DNA from: Euborellia annulipes
Lineage: Eukaryota > Arthropoda > Insecta > Dermaptera > Anisolabididae
Direction of reading: 5' to 3'
NCBI GenBank assembly: GCA_023213315.1
Contig: JAKCPI010000351.1
Location: 44,070-108,069, forward strand
DNA length: 64,000 bases
Of the stretch, positions 51,793 to 62,639 are shown piece after piece. Both the position numbers and the translations under genes were made by a program. The notes under the pieces are model-generated. The model saw only the letters and a program-made list of their open reading frames with translations, was not told where the DNA came from and ran no database searches. Within the stretch, counting starts at the first letter, position 1. Each line of letters opens with the position of its first letter.

Positions 51793-52014
51793 GCAAATCT
51801 GTTTATTATTAACGAAATTACTGCATAAACAAAACAGATATTAAAGTCAGGCTTCAGCGCTACCCATATAGCTCGGAATACCCCTGCACCAAAATCACTG
51901 ATGCTCTCACATCCTCCTTAGGGAGGGAGAGAAATTTTTGTTTTAACATCCTTAAAAGTAAGCGCTCTTTGGTTGTTGAGTGTTTTATAGAATGCCTCTA
52001 TTGGTTGTAATATA

Positions 52015-52056
52015 GGTCCTGAAGATGTGTGACGTTTAGTCGCCGAAACGTCGACT
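52015..52056 (+). ncRNA. Hammerhead ribozyme-like motif
   Basis: GGTC, CTGAAGA, stem II GTGAC/GTCGC, GAAACGTC, GACT. GGTC/GACT pair as stem I (one G-U). All core positions match. Confidence 0.62.
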
Positions 52057-52645
52057 TTTATTTTTTTCACTTCCCCTTTTTATAAATAGCTAATAATTGC
52101 GGAGTGCGGGGCCGAATTTAGGAATTTGCCAGCTTAGGGATATGGAAATGCTCTCCGAATGTGAAAAACCTTTGGAATAGAGCTTCATTTTAAAGAAATT
52201 AAATAAAAATCTTACTTTTAGGATATAGGCCCTAGAGTTTAATAAAGAGATGAAACATTTAATTTAAATTTATTATCCCCCTCCCCTCACGAAAAAATCA
52301 GCCGCCCTAGTGACTCTGACACGGCACGTCCATGTGTCGCTAGCCCTTTGACTGAACTTATAGTGATTTTGCGCTCTTTGGATGGATTTTATGAGGTAGC
52401 CACCCGGGCAATTCCTCTGTTACCCAATCGAGGGCCTAAAAGTGGGCACTTTGTGCCTGTGGGGTGAGACCTTCTCCCACTTTCTCACTACCCTACTAGG
52501 AGACTTCGGCAATGTTTGAATTATTTGCGGCAACCCGAGTCCTGTTGAGACTTCAGACTCGGTAATCCACAGCTTCGCACTTGCCCCCTCATTTTTGCAC
52601 TCTTATGGGGAAGTTATGGAGAGGCTGTTGAAGGAATAGGCCGAT
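52057..52645. other. Mostly unassigned
   Basis: 52300-52640 has balanced base composition (for example GGCACTTTGTGCCTGTGGGG) unlike its surroundings. Stops occur in all frames and no family is recognised. Possibly an old retroelement. Confidence 0.35.
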
Positions 52646-52895
52646 CAAGGGCGGATACAGGGGGGGGGGTAAAGGGGGGAGAATTACCCCCCCCCGAGAT
52701 ATGAAAAAATACTTTTTTTTTGAAAAAAAAAATTTATTTTTAATGTAAAATTTTAAAAATTAATACTAAAAAATTTGATTAGTATTTATATTCTGGCAAA
52801 CAAACAAGTACAGAATGCGCCTTTCAATTACCGAAATTAAGAAAAAATTGTGTCCTGTGCGACCAGTCACACCGACCCAGGAAAAACTCCTCTGG
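52646..52895 (+). mobile_element. CAAGGGCGGATAC MITE, 3' truncated
   Basis: Left TIR CAAGGGCGGATACAGG and the family interior (CTGGCAAACAAACAAG, GTGTCCTGTGCGACCAGTCA), ending before the right TIR. Lies tail to tail with the next copy. Confidence 0.75.
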
Positions 52896-52906
52896 AGTCA
52901 GTGGCG

Positions 52907-53167
52907 GATCTAGAGATGTTTCTCGGGGGGGGGGGGTAATCTGGTGTGACTCGTCGCACAGCACACTATTTTTTCATAATTTCGGTAATTTAAAGGCGCA
53001 TTATGTACTTGTTTGCCAGAATATAAATACAAATCAAATTTTTAGTATTAATTTTTAAAATTTTACATTAAAAATAAAAATTTTTTCGAAAAAAGGGTAT
53101 TTTTTCAAATCTCGGGGGAGGGGGGGGGTAATTACCCTCTTTACCCCCTCCCCTTGTATCCGCCCTT
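52907..53167 (-). mobile_element. CAAGGGCGGATAC MITE, reversed copy
   Basis: CAGTGGCGGATCTAGAGA at the left and CCCCTTGTATCCGCCCTTG at the right. The interior has AATCTGGTGTGACTCGTCGC, shared with the DHR hairpin. Confidence 0.78.
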
Positions 53168-53685
53168 GCCCCTGATTCAAATTCGTTCCGACGCCCCTGG
53201 TATAAAAGAAATAAAAGATGTGGATATATAGAAACCCCAATGCTTTTCAATGGGGAAATTTTTTGCGTCTCCCCATTTGGGGATTTGGTGATTTGAGAAT
53301 TATAATGTAAAATTTCAATTCAAAATTCCGTGACAGATGGATGCTTCTCTCCTATTTTGCGGGGTGGGGGCGAACCCCTTAATCGCCCCCCAGGAATAAA
53401 ATTGATTTTTTGATTGCTTCCCCAAAATGAAATTGTTTTCAATATCTAGCCTATATATTTATCTGATATTTACAAAATAAATATTTGTTAAAGATTTATT
53501 TTTATTTCTCCGCCTAACGGGTTTTGTCCCGCCCCCTCCCCTGCCCCAACCCTATTTTCCCTTGCTGTAATGTTCACGATACAAATTGGAATGTAACTGT
53601 ATTAGAGACATTAAATAGAGCAAGGCAATCAAGATCAATCGACACAAAGGGAAAAATTTCACCCCTTCAAATTTCAATTATTTAT

Positions 53686-54006
53686 TTTTACTTTCTCTAA
53701 ACTCTAGGTTTATATATAGAGAGCAAGTTTTGGACTCATGTATAAAACCTTGATGGAAATACACGTTTTAAGTTATGTCTGTGAATAAAATATCTCAAAA
53801 ACAAAAAGAGCTAGCAAGTTGCCAATTTGTATTTATGTTAGATACCCCCTGCCTGGAATCCGAACCCGCGACCCTTGGTATACAACGCTAATCCCTACAC
53901 CAAGCCCGCGGGCCATCTTGCTTTCTAATAACTAAATACATGTCGTCATAAAAAATCTGGTGTGGCAAGCACTGAACACACTTTCTAGTTCAGTCACACC
54001 AGATTT
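53686..54006 (+). repeat. Short DHR copy split by a SINE head
   Basis: TTACTTTCTCTAAACTC..AGAGAGCAAG (left hairpin, decayed), GTGAATAAAATATCTCA, then a SINE head (53848-53914), then ACTAAATACATGTCGTCAT and the right hairpin with a lost inner stem. Much of the body is deleted. Confidence 0.72.
53848..53914 (-). repeat. SINE head fragment
   Basis: Minus strand: GGCCCGCGGGCTTGGTGTAG (box A side) and GGGTTCGGATTCC (box B). Confidence 0.68.
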
Positions 54007-54039
54007 AAATATCTTTTCATTATTATTATAGGTAATAAA

Positions 54040-54330
54040 TAGTAAATGGAATTTGTTGTTGTTGTTGTTGTTGTTGTTGCCTTAGATGGGCAAGCGGGGA
54101 TGGTGGTCCAACGCCCAACCCTTTGCTTGCAGCCATCGTTTGCCTCTTTCGTCATCGTGTGTGTGTGTGTGGAGGGAGGGGTGGGGTGGGGTGCGGGCGA
54201 GGGGCGGGGAGGGGAAGGCGCTGCTGCTTGCGTGGCGCGGGAAACAACAACACACACTCATATCCCGAAAAATGACGAAGTTTGCCGAACTATCGGGGTT
54301 CGGGGTTAGTCAGAGTGACGATGTCGTCGG
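54040..54330. other. GC-rich island with simple repeats
   Basis: (GTT)n at 54053-54079, (GT)n at about 54157 and GGGGTGGGGTGGGGTG tracts. Frames on both strands lack domains. Confidence 0.45.
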
Positions 54331-54479
54331 CGACAAAAAAAAAAAAAAAAAAAACGAAATTGACTCAAGAGAGGAGAGAGAGAGAGAGAGATAACATTCC
54401 CTTGGTAAACGAGTCACCGACATTCAATTTTAATAGAGATTTTGATTCAAGGGATGGTCGCTGATTACGAAAGTAAATT

Positions 54480-54525
54480 TACGTTTCGATCGCTTATTTA
54501 TACCCTTGCTCAGGATAAAATATTC
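54480..54525 (-). ncRNA. Degenerate hammerhead-like motif
   Basis: Minus strand: CTGAGCA, GATCGAAACGTAA. G8 is changed and GTC lost. A PLE-end relic. Confidence 0.3.
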
Positions 54526-54934
54526 TGACCCATGAAAAATACAGTCTATTTATATAATTATCATTTCCAGGTTGTTACTTTTAACAAATTTTTTTGAGTA
54601 AAACAATTTAAAATAAAAATAAAAAAAGATTTTTGTCATAAAATTCGAAAAGTACTGAGGGTGATTTTTTGTGCTCACTAGCGTCATTTCAAATTTTCAA
54701 CTATTTCTCGGGGGAGGGGCAAATTTTTTTTTTCTTAAAATTTACTGTGCCGGTAGTAGACCTTTTAAATTATTTTTTATTAAAATATGTATTTTAAGAT
54801 GTAAAATTTATATAGGCCTATATATATTTTTTTTTAAATTTATTTATGGTCTTTTTCAGCATCTAAGGTAGCGTTTTCCAAACTGAGAGGTGCGGACTAG
54901 TCTAAGGGAAATCGCGAATATTAGCCACAGCCAA

Positions 54935-55105
54935 ACTCAGCCAAAATTATTTCTTTTATTGTGACGTTTAGGCCACTAGTCTAGGCCATCTTCAGGGCCG
55001 GAGGCGAGAATAAATGAAATTTCAAAATTAAAAAATTGTCATTTTTCATTCAAAATTGAAATTTCATTTCTGAAAAAGGCCGAAACGTCACAATAATTTT
55101 GGCTG
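54935..55105. repeat. Inverted pair of degenerate PLE ends
   Basis: AGCCAAAATTATTTCTTTTA..GTGACGTTTAGGCC at the left is mirrored by GGCCGAAACGTCACAATAAT..TTTTGGCT at the right. The left motif has CTGAAGA and stem II GGCC/GGCC, but TAAA replaces GAAA. The right arm has no CTGA half. Confidence 0.6.
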
Positions 55106-55264
55106 CATATGCCTAGGAATTTTTTTTTTTTTTTTACTCCGTTTTAATATAGATTTTAGCAAATTTTAAAAATTTTTGTATTATTTTACATAATGGGGGA
55201 GGGGGGGAGTCGTCATATGATTAAATATTTTTAAGGGAGGCGTTGTAACATAAAGTTTAGAAAC

Positions 55265-55360
55265 CAGTGATCTAATGCCATTTAGACCCATCCCTATTTA
55301 TTTCAAATGAATGGTAGCCAATTCAAATGAAATAAATTTTTCTCGCTTGGGACCTTAGGC
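55265..55360 (-). repeat. SINE variant fragment
   Basis: GCCATTTAGACCCATCCC and TATTTCAAATGA words match, in inverse, the SINE variant at 59447-59592. Confidence 0.5.
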
Positions 55361-55370
55361 ACGAGAAAAA

Positions 55371-55680
55371 TTTATATTGATAAGTATGGGAAAATATTTA
55401 TATTCTTTTACCATGGCAGCCATTTCTCCTATCTTTCCTATGAAGTACAAGAGTAAAGTGGTCTTCAAAAGATTTCAATGGCAAAATGAGAATATACATT
55501 TTAAAGAGCATCTAAAAAATAATTGATTTTTGAATTTTAATCAAAATCGTAATAGCGAATTTTGAGAAAATCGAAAAAAACGTGTACATCCATCAAAATC
55601 TCGACATGGAATTTTTGTCATGAATCCAATACTTTCTCTCTATATATTTAACATATATATATAGAGGTAAGAGAAAGTAA
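55371..55680 (-). repeat. DHR copy with internal deletion
   Basis: TTTACCATGGCAGCCATTTC and the middle words are present, but the sequence jumps from TCGAAAAAAAC to GTGTACATCCATC, deleting the AGTACTAGTAC and (GT)n region. The left terminus GGTAAGAGAAAGTAA is intact. Confidence 0.78.
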
Positions 55681-56364
55681 AAATTGCGAATCCAGATTTC
55701 AAAGAATAAATCGAAATCTAATTAAGTATTTAATTTAATTATATAGGCTAATTAATATATTTAAATCTCATAAACATGATTTGTTTAAATAATAGATGAA
55801 TTGCTTTGGATTTTGTGGGATTTAAGAAGACTTAATTTGATGATTGACCATCAAAGTAAAGGCGAGGGTCGATTCATTTAAATATATACAGTCACAGTCA
55901 AAATAAAATAAAATTAAAAAAGATGCAAAACTTTCCCTCTACATAACTATCGAATTAAGAACGGGAAAGATTTTTTTCGAGTTATTTACGAAACTCTTAT
56001 ATAAAGGTGGAGTTTGTTTTATTTTATTTTGTATTTTTGTTTAAAAGGACTGACCTCAGAAAGTATTTGAAAAATTCCTTCGCAAATAGAAAATAGTTGA
56101 GTACAACTTGAGATTATTTCCGGCAATAGGATAGAAAAAGATAAATAAATCTTTGAGTGATAAACGGGGATGCACGGGACGCACAAACTCCCTAGCTGGG
56201 TGGGCAACCCGCCTCAGACATATTTTCCAGAAGCCTATCTGAATCATAGCTACATAAATTCTTTTCATTTCCTCCCTGCACGTACCAACCAGAGAATATA
56301 TATTATTTTTTCCACATATTATGCAATTTTTGTTTCTTTGATAAATATCACAGGGCAACAGTGC

Positions 56365-57738
56365 TTTTGTTGACTGAGAATTTGAAGCTATTTCTGGGTA
56401 TTTGGGTACCGCTGATTCCAAAAATGCCATCAGTTTTGCCCCATCACGTCAGATTTTAGAGCTATAGAGAAAATAAAATTTCAATAGAAAATGTGCTCTA
56501 ATTTTATATTACCTGGATTTTTTTAAGGCGACACCCTTTAAAAATATGCAGATAGTTATAATACATATACATTTTAAGTTTCAGCCCAATGGGAGGTCAT
56601 TTAGACGTGCCGTAGGCGGCTTAAAGTTTAGAGAAATCGAATTTTTTTCAGTTTTTTTTTCTTTGGTTACCCCTAATACAATTTTAGGTATCCCTGAATG
56701 AAAAAAACATATATTCACGATATTCTATAGTTCTTTGGCTTTCTAAAAATCTGTTAATTATTAAGGAAATTATGAACAAAAACGTCACCAAAGAAAAAAC
56801 ACAAGTACACTCCCTGGAAGAAAAAAATGGACTTCAATTGAATTAAAAAGCGAACCATATCTACGAGAAGCTTATGTATCCTCTCTGAACATCTGGTCAC
56901 GGGCACTAACTTTATTAAATATTATTAAAAAGAAAATATTTTTAGAATCTCATATCTTTCTTTATATTTGTAAAAAGAAAAAGAAGTCCATTTTTTCGAC
57001 CAGTGAGTGTACTTGTGTTTTTTCTTTGATGACGTTTTTGTTCATAATTTCCTTAATAATTAACAGATTTTTACGAATGAATAATTTTTAGAAAGCCAAA
57101 GAACTATAGAATACAAGGGCGGATACAAGGGGGAGTAAAGGGGGTAATTACCCCCCCCCCGAGATTTGAAAAAATACCTTTTTTTTGCAAAAAAATTTAT
57201 TTTTCACGTAAAATTTTAAAAATTTGATTTGTATTTATATTCTGGCAAACAAGTACAGAATGCGCCTTTAAATTACTGAAATTAAGAAAAAATAGTGTGC
57301 TGTGCGACGAGTCACATCAGATTACCCCCCCCCCCCCCCGAGAAACACCTCTGGATCCGCCCTTGATAGAATATCATAAATATATGTTTTTTTGCATTCA
57401 GGGATACCTAAATTGGATTAGGGGTGACCAAAGCAAAAAAAAAAAAAAAACTGAAAAAATTCGATTTCTCTAAACTTTAAGCCGTTTGCGGGACGTCTAA
57501 ATGACCTCCCATTGGGATGAAACTTAAAATGTATATGTATTATAACTATCTGCATATTTTTAAAGGATGTCGCCTTAAAAAAAATCCAGGTAATATAAAA
57601 TTAGAGCACATTTTCTATTGAAATTTTATTTTCTCTATAGCTCTAAAATCTGACGTGATGGGGCAAAACTGATGGCATTTTTGGAATCAGCGAATATACC
57701 AAATACCCAGAAATAGCTTCAAATTCTCAGTCAACAAA
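56365..57738. mobile_element. Long inverted-repeat element split by a MITE
   Basis: Arms of about 470-500 bp (56365-56834 and 56983-57738, excluding the 252-bp MITE) are reverse complements, from TTTTGTTGACTGAGAATTTG inward. The spacer is about 150 bp. It contains no protein domain. Single-arm relatives are seen at 5500-5775 and, weakly, at 44.5 kb. Confidence 0.8.
57114..57365. mobile_element. hAT-type MITE, TSD ATAGAATA
   Basis: TIRs CAAGGGCGGATACAAGG and CAAGGGCGGATCCAGAGG; ATAGAATA exact on both sides (57106-57113, 57366-57373). Complete reference copy of the family. The interior carries GTGTGCTGTGCGACGAGTCA as in the DHR hairpin. Confidence 0.88.
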
Positions 57739-58085
57739 AAAAAAAGTTCCTTTTTGGTGCCCTGTGTATTTAATACGGGTATCTTTCTTTCTCTCTCTGT
57801 TATTTTTTGGGGTTGGCACTTGCCTGAGTGGTCAATTCAGTGGCGCATCAGGGGAGGGAAAAAAAATTCAAAATGTAATATATTATACATTACAAGTAGA
57901 AAAGAAAAAAAAATTAGTAGCCTGTCTTTTTATTCAACAAATGAGGTTCTTAGTATAAATTTTTACCTGTAAAATATTCCAAAGTTAATGAAATTTTTAC
58001 AGGTCAATTTGTGGGAAATCTAGGATGTCTATCCTAAGTTTTCAACCCGTTCTAACGTGGAAAGGGGTCAAAAACAAAAGTTTTT

Positions 58086-58203
58086 AAAGGGGTTGGAGAA
58101 TAATAACCAGTTCCACCTGACGTCCTTTATTTCGATGCATATCGAAGGCATCTGCCAAATAAAGGACGTCAGGTGGAGCTGGTTATTATTCTCCAACCCC
58201 TTT
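58086..58203. repeat. Near-perfect palindrome, 46-bp arms
   Basis: AAAGGGGTTGGAGAATAATA..GACGTCCTTTATT is mirrored at 58156-58203. The loop is TCGATGCATATCGA-rich, itself palindromic. Possibly a decayed PLE-end pair. Confidence 0.75.
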
Positions 58204-58429
58204 ACACTACTCATCCCAGCCTACTATTTAGCAAAAGTTTTTTTCAGTTTTTCGCTTATATCTCGTAAACTAAGCATGTTATGTGTACCATAGCTCAATA
58301 CAAAATTATAGTGCATTAAATATCCTAAAATTTAGTACAAAAAACGAATTTGTAGACCCAATATTAACCGGAATAAGGCCGGTCAAGATTAAACAAATTT
58401 TCTCAAAATGTAGTTTTGTCTAAATTTGA

Positions 58430-58655
58430 CTGAACCCCCCCCCATCCAAGGGCTCTGATTTTTATAAAATTTTATATTATTCTAAATAAAATACTTCAAA
58501 ATACATCTACGAGTATAGAAAGTGTCAAAATTAAACAATTAATTTAATTAAATATCCTTTGGCCAAATTTGAGTACCTATTTGTAAGAAAATCTTAAGAA
58601 AAATAAAAATTTGCCCCCCCCCCCCAAGAAAAAGTTGAAATGACGTTACTGGGTA
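58430..58655. mobile_element. Fragment of the CAGTGGCGTCATTT MITE family
   Basis: Shares CAAGGGCTCTGATTTT, ATATCCTTTGGCCAAATTTG, TACCTATTTGTA and GTTGAAATGACGTTACTG with 22544-22776. The left TIR is missing. Confidence 0.7.
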
Positions 58656-58685
58656 ACAGAGAGTTGTGTGAAATGTCGCCATATT

Positions 58686-59337
58686 TTTACTTTCTCTTAC
58701 CTCTATATATATGTTAATTAATATATATAGAGAGAAAGTATTGGATTCATGTCAAAAATTCGATGTCGAGATTTTGATGGAAATACACGTTTTGAAGCCC
58801 CCTGAGTCCAAAAAAGTGGTTTTCGCGACATGGTCTGTCTGTGGATGTGTGTTCAACTTTAAGCATGAAGGAATTGAGCTAAGAGGTTGAAATTTTATAT
58901 TTAAATTAGACACATACCCGGAGCGTGAAAATAAGCTTTTAATCAAAATCGGCCAAAGATTACTAGTACTTTACTGATGTAGTTTTTCAGTTTTTTTCGA
59001 TTTTCCGAAAAATTCGCTCAACGATTTTTTTTTAATTCAAAATTAATTATGTTTTAGATACTCTTTCAAATGTATATTCTCATTTTGCAATTGAAATCTT
59101 CTGAAGACCACTTTACTCTTGTACTCCATAGGAAAGATAGGAGAAATGGTTGCCATGGTAACAAAAATATAAATATTTTGCCATACTTATAAATTTTACA
59201 TCTGAATTCAAATGTTCCGTACTGTCGGGAATTAAATACATGTCGACACAGAAAATCTGGTGTGACAAGCACAGAACACAACTTTCGATTACCGAAGGTA
59301 AGAGAAAGTTGGGTGCTGTGCGACAGTCACACCAGTT
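58686..59337 (+). repeat. DHR copy, complete
   Basis: Both hairpins are present. The right hairpin has a changed inner stem (AAGTTGGGTGCTGTGC), which weakens pairing at one base. Confidence 0.86.
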
Positions 59338-59446
59338 TTTTTATTTATTTAATTAAATTCTAAAGAACTCTGCCTTATTTCGGTTATCGAGAGATAAGCT
59401 CTCTATATCTTTTTACTTTCTCATCTTATTAATTGTTAAAATTGAG

Positions 59447-59592
59447 ATCGACTTCTCGCGCCCGAGTCCCGGTTTCGCTTCCCGTCCTTAGCAAAAAAAA
59501 ATTTATTTCATTTGATTTGACTACAAATCATTTGAAATAAATAGGGATGGGGTCTAAATGGCCTTAGTTGTCGAAAAAGACCTTAAAAAAAA
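59447..59592 (+). repeat. SINE variant
   Basis: A box B-like GGTTTCGCTTCCCG near 59470, then ATAAATAGGGATGGGGTC, TAAATGGCCTTAGTTGTCG and an A-run. Body words match the main SINE (GGCCTAAGTTGCCGAAAAGAC) but the head differs. Confidence 0.5.
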
Positions 59593-59919
59593 AAACTATT
59601 GAATAGATTTAAAATATTCTAAAAAGGAAAAAAAATTTAAATTTCAAATTATCAGAACTAATTAGTTGAGGCAGTGACCTAGATAATCTAAATAATAAAT
59701 AAGATATTTGTATTTTAATACAATATATTCTAGGCTTTATTATATTTATAAGAATTTTATTCAGTCCTGTTAGATTCACTTCCGGAAATGAACGAGCAAT
59801 GAGCAGCAATGTCAACAACAAAAACAAAACTTGAGAACTCTCAAACTAAAATGAAGAGACTTATATAAAAATTTGAGTGGTTGCCCTTCTGCATATTGTT
59901 ACTTATAACCCCCCCCCCC

Positions 59920-59942
59920 ACACACACACACACACACACAAC
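59920..59942 (+). repeat. (CA)n microsatellite
   Basis: About 11 CA units following a C-run. Confidence 0.9.
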
Positions 59943-60147
59943 AAATAGTTGCAAGTGAATGAGTCAAAGAATATGAATCATCGAGTCGTCATTTGAAGGA
60001 ATTTCTAAATAGTTGGGTCCTGTTCAAAAGAGGGTGCCCAGGGGTCTTCAGGGCAAACGACATTTGTCAATGAATTTTCTATTCTTGATTTTGATAACTA
60101 GCCGCGTCCGCTTATGAAGGGCATCGACCCAAGCACCCTCATATAAA

Positions 60148-60538
60148 TAAATAATTTATTGTTATTATTAATCACATATTAATTAAGAAAATTTTAAAAT
60201 AAGCTTAGATGATTTATTTAAAAATCAAATGTCAAATTAGTCCAGCATTCTTGCAATAGATGGCAGGCTAGTCTAACAGCCGATCCCCTTTTAGTAGGCC
60301 TATATTTATATATTTTTATGCTTTTATAAAAGATACATAATATATAATAACATTTATTGTTAAAAGATCAATGTAAAAATCAACCAAATACATTAAATAT
60401 TATTAGCTACCATTCTGACATCTCTTGGCAAATTTTCGAAATACATGATTTTTTGGGCATGCTTTTTATGACACACAACGCCATCTTATCAGGAAAAACA
60501 TGCCTACCGGTAACCACTTCGCCCCTAGCCCGCCTTAA
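60148..60538 (-). mobile_element. TTAA MITE, truncated copy
   Basis: Same orientation as 21596-22180: ATCACATATTAATTAAG, GGCAGGCTAGTCTAACAGCC and CTTCGCCCCTAGCCCGCCTTAA. The far end is missing. Confidence 0.78.
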
Positions 60539-60607
60539 CCACCCGCTTAGAGGCATCAGTCCTCGGAAAATGCTCAGAAATATATATATTATATTTTAAA
60601 TGTGTAA

Positions 60608-60745
60608 AAAGTTAATGGGACCCCCTATTGAATCGAAATTAACATGCAAATCCCCATATGGAAAGTTGGCTCTATGGAAGGAAAACTCGGAAAATGAATT
60701 TGAAAAATCTGAAATACATCAGCAAAGTGTAGCCTTCTTTAAACA
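60608..60745. repeat. Dispersed repeat shared with 4610-4758
   Basis: ATTGAATCGAAATTAACATG, CAAATCCCCATATGG and AATTTGAAAAATCTGAA are the inverse of the 4.6-kb copy. Confidence 0.55.
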
Positions 60746-60789
60746 ATTTTCACGAAAAATTTTACTGCTAAACTTTATAGGCATATATT

Positions 60790-62224
60790 AATAAGAGAAA
60801 GTAAAAAATGGTTGCAATATTCTAGACATTAGGCAATATTGTTTTTTTATCTAAAAGAGAACAGACCACCCCTTCCCCGAAATTCGCGACCCATCTCCGC
60901 CAGGTCGTGTACCCAGGGCCTGAACTTATTTTTTTTGTTTTTTTTTTTTTTTTAACTCAATTGAAGTTAGCTTCAAAATGGCGGATAAACAAATGTGTTA
61001 ACATTTTTCTAAATATAATTATTTTATCTATTATTGCAGAAATCTCAACCATAAATGCACTCTACTAGTTTTTTTAAGATTATAAATAAAATGAGGAAAG
61101 AAAATAACACTAAAAAGTAAGTTTTAATGCATTTCTTAAAGGTTAAAGTCACCTTCATATTTTTTCTATATTTTCATTAATTTTACAGATATCTGCTTCA
61201 AATTGACTTTCTTATCACTTTTTTGGGCTAATAAATTGAATGGAGATCCTATCATGGTTAAAAAAATCTTTATTCTAAACATAACCCGAAGATTGGCATA
61301 ATAAAGCATCTATTTACACACAAGAAGTAAGGTGAGAAAATTTACACAAATGTGTCACACACACAAGATAGAATATTGAAAAAAAAAAAAATACTTTTAA
61401 TAAAATTTAAAACATGTAATCAGAAGTTTCTAAGAATGGAAAAAGAAAATCTCAATTTTTTATTATATAAATAAATCTTTTCTTACTTGTAGATAATTGA
61501 AAAGTCATCCTCGGAACTTGAAGCCAGTTATATTCCATATTTAATTTCAAATACTAAAAATATAATCACTATAATAATAAATTTGCCTCATATCCTGAAT
61601 TCATTCACTTCGAAATTCCGATTTACTTATCTAGAGATCAAAAAGTTTTAACTCAACACAGAGAATATAACCTAGTATTCAAAGAATATTATAATCATTG
61701 TATATAATATTATCGTGGAAAATATTAAGATAATTTATAAAATAAATTGTTTTTAATTGAGATATTTATTTCTGAATATTTTTTTTTTTTTAATTTTTGA
61801 TAAATTATATTTTGATTGATTTATCATATCCTACTATCTCATTTATTATTTATATTCTTTGACATTTTTTTTTTTATCTACGTTCATCATTTTGTTTATG
61901 AATCAATCTTTAAATATAAAATTAATTATGAAATGATTTAAAAAAAAAAAAAGTATTTTGAAAAAATATAAAGGACTTTTTCAAATAATATGAGAATTTT
62001 TATATTACGCTATACTCTTTGTTTTATAAATGTAAGTATATTCATTGGTTATTTTTATTAATAGGAATTAAGTAAAAAATTCAATTGTTTTTTTTTTTTT
62101 TTTTAAGGAACACATTAAAACGTTATCAATGCCGATAGTGCGAAGAAAGTATAAAAAAAAAAAAATGTCTGTGTGAGTCTTTGGTGATAAAATTCTCTAA
62201 AGGAGTTGAAGATAAAAAGGTGGT
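60790..62224. other. Long AT-rich stretch with no recognised feature
   Basis: Very AT-rich, no repeats shared with the rest of the window by eye, no ORF. It could be intron or intergenic DNA. Confidence 0.5.
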
Positions 62225-62475
62225 AGGCGCTTGGAGGGGCGGTTAAGGAAGGGCTAGAGAGTAGAGGGTGGGGGGTCGCGCTCCCCCTCCTTCTCCAACT
62301 TGTTTTTTTTTAACACGGCCTCTTAGAGGGCAACAGCCCCTTCAAGCTCACACGTGTATGTATATCGTCCTCCGTCGTAAGCGTTGTCGTCGTCGTCGTC
62401 ATCCTATTTCGATGCACAGAGGGTTTTTATTCCCCCGAGGACGTGGTGTAATCCCAGTTTCGCCCTAATACCACC
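62225..62475. other. GC-rich island
   Basis: GGGGCGGTTAAGGAAGGGC, (GTC)n at about 62387-62400 and C-runs. Contrast with the AT-rich surroundings suggests a functional or simple-repeat origin. No domain encoded. Confidence 0.35.
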
Positions 62476-62639
62476 CCCCCCACCTTTGTGTGTCATATGA
62501 CGTGACAAGTCATCAACGAAATAAAAAAAAAACGTACGTTATGTGTTAGTATTATTATTATTATTATTATATTTTTTTTATTTATTAAAAAAAAAAATGT
62601 GGTGGTGTATGTGTTATGTGTTGTGTTGAATTCGGGCAG

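Noticed and set aside
56056..56430. 124-codon minus-strand frame
   Set aside because: Part lies in the arm of the long inverted repeat and the rest shows no recognised domain; the mirrored arm does not keep the frame.
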